A DNA stretch of 36,965 bases from CAYYAQ01 sp964469555. Lineage in GTDB: Bacteria; Planctomycetota; UBA1135; UBA2386. Positions 32,389-36,965 of this stretch are shown one piece after another (the stretch's first letter is position 1; every line of letters starts with the position of its first letter). The stretch spans positions 1 through 36,965 of the forward strand of contig CAYYAQ010000038.1 of assembly GCA_964469555.1 (NCBI GenBank). Reading direction: 5' to 3'. Made by a program: the position numbers and the translations under genes. The notes under the pieces are model-generated. The model was not told the DNA's origin. It saw only the letters and a list, made by a program, of their open reading frames with translations, and searched no databases.

Positions 32389-35307
32389 TCAGTCGACCTT
32401 GCGGCTGGCGCGGAGTCCGCGCGCGCGGTCGCGATTCCCCGCTAGATCCTTCGAACGCCAGCTCGGCAACGCCCGGCTGGCGACGTCCCGGTAGCTTCCG
32501 CCCCTGACGACGCGCATCGCCGTGCCAACATCCTGCCGCTCCCCGGTCCCGGGTGCAGCGGGTCGACCATAGGGACCGAAGGAATCGAGGCACCATTCCT
32601 CGACATTGCCGAGCATGTCGTGCAACGCGAAGCCGTTCGGCGAGTAATTGCCGACCGGGGCGTGGATCGTGTAGCCGTCGTTGAAGTCCGCGGGTTCACC
32701 GATGAACTCACGCCTGGCCGTGCGATCCAGCACGTTGGCGGCGGGACGGCGCGCGAACTTGAGAAAGCTCTCGGCGTCGCGAATGTCGCGGCGTGCCGCG
32801 CCGCCCCAGCACGCGTACTCCCACTGCGTTTCGGTGGGCAGATTCAATCCAAAGCGACGGAGCAACTGCCGGCTCTGCGGCCAACTCACGCTCTCGACCG
32901 GGTGGCGTCCCGTCACGATGTGCGAGGCGACTTCGCTCCCGGGCTGATACTCGCTGGGACTCGAGAACCCGATCAGGTTGAGCCACTGAGCCTGTGTCAA
33001 TTCGTGCTTCGCCATGAAGAAGGAAGCAAGTTTCAGCCGTTCGCCATTCCAGTTCAGGGTGCGGCCAGGGATCAGGACGAAGACGATGCCGGGGAACGAC
33101 TGCGCAACGAGCGTTCCCCGGTAGCGACGGGATACATTCGCAGGCGGCGGAATCGGCGTGGCATCGGGCTTGGCGTTGGTCGCGGACACCCACGCCGAGC
33201 GTGGATGATAGAACTCCCACAACCCCGTGTCGGGGTTCTTGCCGAGAGGGACGAGGCCTGGCTGGGGGCGCAGATCGAGTCGCGTTCCCGCGTAGAGACG
33301 GCTCGCGGTAGAACCATCCGCCGCCTTGATGCTCGCGCGCGCCAGCGCCCAGGCGATCTGGAGGTTCGGTCCGGACATCGTCATCTCGCCGACCTCGCGC
33401 GTCCACTTCGACTCGCGCCGCACACGGGCGAGGATACCGGTACGTCCCGTGAACCGCGCGAACTCGGCTTCGAGTCGACGCAGACGCGCGAGCCGAAGCA
33501 CGGCGCCCATTTTCTCTGCGTCTACGATCCATGCGCGCAGCGTCGCCCGTTGTGCGACGACGGACTCGGCCTGACGCAGCCACTTCTCGATCGGCTTGAT
33601 CCCGACCCGCCATCCCGGACTGAGTTGCCCGGCAGCGTCTTGTACATCGCGTAGGCGCGCAGCGAGCGCGAGGTCCGCGAGGGCAGCCAGCGTCTTCTCC
33701 ATTGTTCGTCGACGCTCGCTCTCGGCGCCGCTGCTGGTTTCCAGTTCGGCGGCGTTGTCTTGCAATCGCTGCAGGGTCGCGGCCTGACTCTTGATCAGCT
33801 TGCCGCTGGCGTTCGCGCGCTCACGCTGCTTGTCTGCTTCGGCGGAGAACTTCGCGACGTCCTTGCTCAGCTTGTCGACGTTCTCCTCCAACCGGCGAAC
33901 GTCCTCATCCTTCGCATTGACTGCATCGGTAGCAGTTCGGGCGAGTTTGCCCTGCTTCGCTGCCTCCGCCTCGTTGGACGCCGCCCGCGACTTGGCATTC
34001 GTCGCGATCGCGAGTTGGTTGCGGGCATCCACCGCGTAGCGCCACACGAAGAAGATGCTCACGACGCCCATGCACGCGACGAGCCCTGCGGCCATGAGCT
34101 GCACGCGGTACCTGCGGACGAACCGGGTAAGTCGATATTTGGCTCCGGGCGGCCCCGCCTCCACTGGTTCGTGGCGCAAGTACCGGCGAAGGTCCATCGC
34201 CAACGACGTGGCCGAGTCGTAGCGCTCGTCCTGTTCCTTGGCCATCGCCTTCATGACGATCCGATCGAGGTCGCCTTGCAGCGTCTTGCGCAGCCCCGCG
34301 GGCGAGAGCTTGCGGCTCTGAGCGCGAGCCGTCGTGCCGTGCTCGGTAGCCGAGACCCTGGAACTCGGGCGACCGGGGTCGCCCTCCTGGATCAACCGAT
34401 AGACCTCCAACAGCCCGGCGCTTCGCAACTCGAGACTCCGGAACGGAAGGACACCGCTCAACAACTGGTACAGGATGACGCCGAGTGAGTAGATGTCGGT
34501 CCGCGTATCGATCGCCATGGCATCCCCGCGCGCCTGTTCGGGGGACATGTACTGCGGCGTGCCGATGATCTTGCCCTGTTCGGTGTAGAGCGACCTCGCG
34601 ACCGTGCCCTGGTCGGTCGCTCGGGCGAGACCGAAGTCGATGATCTTCACGACGGGCTGTGGTCCCTCGCGCGTGCAGAGGATGTTCGCCGGCTTCAGGT
34701 CGCGGTGCAGGACACCCTTTTGGTGCGCGTGCTGCACGGCCATGCAGATCCGCTGGAAGATGTGGATTCGACCGATGACGGAGAGTTGATGCTCGTCACA
34801 GAACTCGGAGAGCGAGACGCCGCGTGCGTACTCCATGACGAAGTAGGGCTGCCCGTCTTCGCTGACGCCCGCGTCGAACACCTTGGCGATGCCAGGGTGG
34901 TTCATCACGGCCAAGGCTTGCCGTTCGACTTCGAAGCGAGCCAACACATCCTCGCTGTTCATCCCGAGCTTGATGACCTTCAGCGCCACGTCTCGTCGCA
35001 CCGGCTCCGCTTGCTCCGCGAGGTAGACCACGCCCATCCCGCCGGATCCCAGCGTCGCGAGGACCCGATAGGGTCCGATGTGCTCGGGTGGTTCGTTCCA
35101 CTCGAAAGAGTGTTCGTCCGAACCGACCGTGACCGTGACCGGATCCTCTGCCGTCAGGCCTGCGAAGCGCTCGCGCAACGCCTCCGCGTGCTCCGGGTGT
35201 CGAGACGTCAACTCCGCGAGCCGCTCCTCGCGTTCCCCGGGGTTAGCACCCACGAGAGCGTCTGCCAGCGCGTCTTCGAGGTGTTTCGGCAGGGGCGGTC
35301 CGGACAT
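32389..35307 (-). CDS. Membrane Ser/Thr protein kinase with coiled coil and sulfatase-modifying-factor-like domain
   Basis: ATG 35307 (a GTG at 35319 is possible) gives 972 residues. The Hanks-type kinase spans about 80-380: Gly-rich LGSGGMGVVY (86-95), Lys110, HRDLKPAN (Asp203), DFG (Asp224) and SPEQ. It is complete and should be active. A membrane span (about 403-423) is followed by a coiled coil (about 427-545) rich in K, E, A and L. The C-domain (about 745-972) is FGE-sulfatase-like: LPTETQWEYACWGG, LHDMLGNVEEWC and VVRGGS. The two catalytic Cys of true FGE are missing: the end reads GLRASRKVD where family members have GFRCA. So this part is probably a binding or sensor domain outside the membrane. 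The kinase-SUMF fusion is common in Planctomycetota. Confidence 0.92.
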   Translation of the reverse strand: MSGPPLPKHLEDALADALVGANPGEREERLAELTSRHPEHAEALRERFAGLTAEDPVTVTVGSDEHSFEWNEPPEHIGPYRVLATLGSGGMGVVYLAEQAEPVRRDVALKVIKLGMNSEDVLARFEVERQALAVMNHPGIAKVFDAGVSEDGQPYFVMEYARGVSLSEFCDEHQLSVIGRIHIFQRICMAVQHAHQKGVLHRDLKPANILCTREGPQPVVKIIDFGLARATDQGTVARSLYTEQGKIIGTPQYMSPEQARGDAMAIDTRTDIYSLGVILYQLLSGVLPFRSLELRSAGLLEVYRLIQEGDPGRPSSRVSATEHGTTARAQSRKLSPAGLRKTLQGDLDRIVMKAMAKEQDERYDSATSLAMDLRRYLRHEPVEAGPPGAKYRLTRFVRRYRVQLMAAGLVACMGVVSIFFVWRYAVDARNQLAIATNAKSRAASNEAEAAKQGKLARTATDAVNAKDEDVRRLEENVDKLSKDVAKFSAEADKQRERANASGKLIKSQAATLQRLQDNAAELETSSGAESERRRTMEKTLAALADLALAARLRDVQDAAGQLSPGWRVGIKPIEKWLRQAESVVAQRATLRAWIVDAEKMGAVLRLARLRRLEAEFARFTGRTGILARVRRESKWTREVGEMTMSGPNLQIAWALARASIKAADGSTASRLYAGTRLDLRPQPGLVPLGKNPDTGLWEFYHPRSAWVSATNAKPDATPIPPPANVSRRYRGTLVAQSFPGIVFVLIPGRTLNWNGERLKLASFFMAKHELTQAQWLNLIGFSSPSEYQPGSEVASHIVTGRHPVESVSWPQSRQLLRRFGLNLPTETQWEYACWGGAARRDIRDAESFLKFARRPAANVLDRTARREFIGEPADFNDGYTIHAPVGNYSPNGFALHDMLGNVEEWCLDSFGPYGRPAAPGTGERQDVGTAMRVVRGGSYRDVASRALPSWRSKDLAGNRDRARGLRASRKVD

Positions 35308-35317
35308 GGGACAGATC

Positions 35318-35323
35318 ACTGTA
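35318..35323 (-). promoter_or_regulatory. Candidate -10 TACAGT for the kinase gene
   Basis: On the minus strand TACAGT lies ten bases before ATG 35307, implying a leader of only a few bases. It sits in the 89-base divergent region shared with the BPL_N gene. Confidence 0.35.
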
Positions 35324-35384
35324 GCCGGGAAGTACCGCTTGGGTCGATCTGAGTTCGGATCTGCACCCGCCTCGCGATCTCCGT

Positions 35385-35390
35385 TATCGT
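35385..35390 (+). promoter_or_regulatory. Candidate -10 TATCGT, leaderless spacing
   Basis: TATCGT is followed by six bases and the ATG at 35397. No Shine-Dalgarno sequence can fit. Confidence 0.45.
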
Positions 35391-35396
35391 CCCTCC

Positions 35397-36668
35397 ATGA
35401 GAGTTAGCCTCTGTATCTGTCTCGCGATCACGCTCACCCTGGCCACTACCGTCCCGGCCCAACACACCCCGGCTCGGGTCGCGATCTACAAGGGTGTCGG
35501 CGTCTGGGCGAACGAAGGGGAACGGGCGCTGCCGGCAGTCCTCGAGTGGCTGGGCGCGACGTATAGGTGGGTATCGGCGCGCGACATCAACACCGGCGCG
35601 CTGAACAAGTTGGGGAAACCAGCATTCGATTTGTTGATCGTCCCGGGCGGCTGGGCTGGCGACTACATCAGCCGCGTCGGTGGATGGTCCGGGCAAGGTC
35701 CAGGCGACGATGAGGTGCGCGCGTTCGTCGCCGGTGGCGGGGGCTACCTCGGATTCTGTGCCGGGGCGTTCGCAGCCGCCACCACGACGCGCTGGCTCGG
35801 TCGGAACATCGCCTACTCCTGGAAGCTGTTCGACGGCGTCGCCGAGGGACCATTGCCATGGAACCGACTGCTCGGTCCCCTCCTGCGTGCCGGACACGGC
35901 ACCGCCGCGCTCGATCTGAACGCACCCGAACTCAAGGGACGCGGCCTGCCGGCGACGGTGCGGCCCATGCTCTACGGCGGGCCACGGTTCATCCTTCGGA
36001 ATCCAAAAAGTCCACCCGCCTCGTACCGGGTGCTCGCCAAACACGGCGAGGACAACTCCGCGGCCATCGTGTCCTACCGCTATCCGAATGCGAACGGCGG
36101 ACGTGTGGTGTTGAGTTCGTTCCATCCCTCCGTCCTGACCGGGGACGGTGCCCTCTTCGACCGCGACCACGACACGTTCACCGCGGTCGGCGCTGTCGCG
36201 GACCCCGACGGACACGCTCCGGACTGGCGACTCGTGGCAGCACTGATCGACGTCGCGCTGGGTCGTGCGGCACGCAAGGCTCCGGCGCTGCCGCGTGCCG
36301 CGGGTTGGGTGTCGCTCCCGAGCGTCCTCGGACTCGGTCGAGGCAACGCGATCACGTTGACTCAGGGCAACTCGGGCGGTGCAGAGTTCGCGCTCGCGGC
36401 ATCGCTCTCTACCGTTCCCGGCACGAGGATCGCCACGGGCGTGATCTTGCCGCTGACCGTGGACACGGTGTTGCTCGCGAGCCTCCAGACCCCCAGCGTG
36501 TTCGCGGGGTTCTTCGGTCGCCTCGACTCAAAGGGCAAGGCGACTGCGACTCTCAACGTGCCTGCGATCGTCAGCCTTCGCGGTACCCGCCTGCACTTCG
36601 CCTTCGTCACGCGCGACGCGAGCGGCTGGCTCGCGACCTCCGCGCCGGCGAGCGCGGCTATCTTCTAG
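35397..36668 (+). CDS. Exported BPL_N (glutamine-amidotransferase-like) protein with tail domain
   Basis: 423 residues with a signal peptide (LCICLAITLTLATTVPAQ). Residues about 25-290 match the biotin-protein-ligase N-terminal (BPL_N) type of class I glutamine-amidotransferase fold: GVGVWANEGERALPAVLEWL, LLIVPGGWAGDYI, and nucleophile-elbow Cys in GGGYLGFCAGAF (near 120). BPL_N proteins have no settled function; a GAT-type Cys need not be active. The final 100 residues or so (about 320-423) resemble the tail domain in other genes here: RLDSKGKATATLNVPA, then SLRGTRLHFAFV. This replaces the ligase half normally absent in exported members. It overlaps the convergent rhomboid gene by 11 bases. 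Confidence 0.8.
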   Translation: MRVSLCICLAITLTLATTVPAQHTPARVAIYKGVGVWANEGERALPAVLEWLGATYRWVSARDINTGALNKLGKPAFDLLIVPGGWAGDYISRVGGWSGQGPGDDEVRAFVAGGGGYLGFCAGAFAAATTTRWLGRNIAYSWKLFDGVAEGPLPWNRLLGPLLRAGHGTAALDLNAPELKGRGLPATVRPMLYGGPRFILRNPKSPPASYRVLAKHGEDNSAAIVSYRYPNANGGRVVLSSFHPSVLTGDGALFDRDHDTFTAVGAVADPDGHAPDWRLVAALIDVALGRAARKAPALPRAAGWVSLPSVLGLGRGNAITLTQGNSGGAEFALAASLSTVPGTRIATGVILPLTVDTVLLASLQTPSVFAGFFGRLDSKGKATATLNVPAIVSLRGTRLHFAFVTRDASGWLATSAPASAAIF

Positions 36669-36965
36669 TCACGAGTTTCCATAGATCGATTCGCCGCGAC
36701 CAGACCAGCCAGACGACGACGCCGAACGCGGCGCCGCCGATGTGCGCGGCGGCTGACACGGACGACCGACCGAGGTACTGCATGGTTGCCCCTACCCCCT
36801 GCTCGGCGAGCCAACACAAACACGCCACCCTGGCAGAGATCGTGAGGTATCGGTATCTGATGACGAGACCGATTCGATTCTTGGGAAAGGCGAGCGCGTA
36901 GAACACCAGGACCGCGGAGATGCCGGCGCTCGCGCCGACCAGCACGACCTCCGGTCTGGAAGTGA
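36658..36965 (-). CDS. Rhomboid-family intramembrane serine protease, C-terminal part (5' end outside window)
   Basis: The frame is open to the end of the window. It holds the catalytic Ser in GASAGI and the catalytic His in AAHIGG-AAFG, the dyad and glycine-rich packing of rhomboid helices 4 and 6. Membrane segments around VLVFYALAF and AFGVVVWLVW are visible; a short polar tail ends KLVTRR. Rhomboids cut transmembrane substrates in the bilayer. The upstream helices, and so a possible fusion with another domain, are outside the window. Confidence 0.85.
   Translation of the reverse strand, partial: TSRPEVVLVGASAGISAVLVFYALAFPKNRIGLVIRYRYLTISARVACLCWLAEQGVGATMQYLGRSSVSAAAHIGGAAFGVVVWLVWSRRIDLWKLVTRR

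Noticed and set aside
1..36965. CRISPR array, tRNA/rRNA genes, transposons, attachment sites
   Set aside because: I looked for direct repeat arrays, terminal inverted repeats, transposase or integrase motifs and stable RNA genes and found none that I can support.

Overview
This is about 37 kb of GC-rich bacterial DNA from a draft assembly, with a 10-N gap at 7370-7379. No rRNA, tRNA, CRISPR array, insertion sequence or phage gene was found. The gene content suggests Planctomycetota, probably a deep or little-studied lineage. The evidence is a Ser/Thr kinase fused to a sulfatase-modifying-factor-like domain, FG-GAP proteins with a characteristic C-terminal tail domain, a giant VIT/vWA/TPR protein, many exported proteins of unknown function, and exported PQQ-propeller and SAM-methyltransferase fusions. 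This assignment is inferred from family distribution and not from a marker gene.

Layout. Positions 1-2844 carry three same-strand genes for peptide and ester hydrolysis (M28 peptidase, M24 Xaa-Pro-type peptidase, membrane-anchored alpha/beta hydrolase). Positions 2904-7425 hold an exported papain-like protein, two short coding stretches that look frameshifted, a Gfo/Idh/MocA dehydrogenase, a small secreted tail-domain protein and a lipoprotein gene crossed by the assembly gap. Positions 7503-18141 hold large exported proteins: a PQQ propeller with a methyltransferase in the middle, a broken thioredoxin-like gene with an in-frame TGA, a secreted methyltransferase fused to a family 10 pectate lyase, a CAP-domain protein, and a protein resembling RIFT-barrel/toroid rhamnogalacturonan lyases. 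Positions 18161-22084 hold a small lipoprotein, a Nudix CoA pyrophosphatase, a decayed FG-GAP gene followed by a second tail-domain remnant, and a protein of carboxypeptidase-regulatory-like repeats. Positions 22081-30666 are a single gene for a FecR-VIT-vWA-TPR protein of about 2861 residues. Positions 30930-36965 hold a 51-residue membrane protein, a CofD/YvcK-like protein, the kinase, a BPL_N amidotransferase-like protein and a partial rhomboid protease.

How the genes fit together. Most products carry signal peptides, lipoboxes or membrane anchors, so this is an envelope and secretion neighbourhood. Pectin breakdown is a possible local theme (PL10 enzyme plus the RIFT/toroid protein), alongside peptide turnover and signalling (kinase, vWA, rhomboid). 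No single pathway ties the genes together.

Two organisational features stand out. Strand alternates at 19 of 22 gene junctions, giving 10 tight convergent ends and 9 short divergent regions. Several genes have a TANNNT-like -10 element only 6-7 bases before the ATG and no Shine-Dalgarno sequence, which suggests leaderless mRNAs. Four loci are frameshifted or internally deleted; sequence alone cannot separate real decay from consensus errors.
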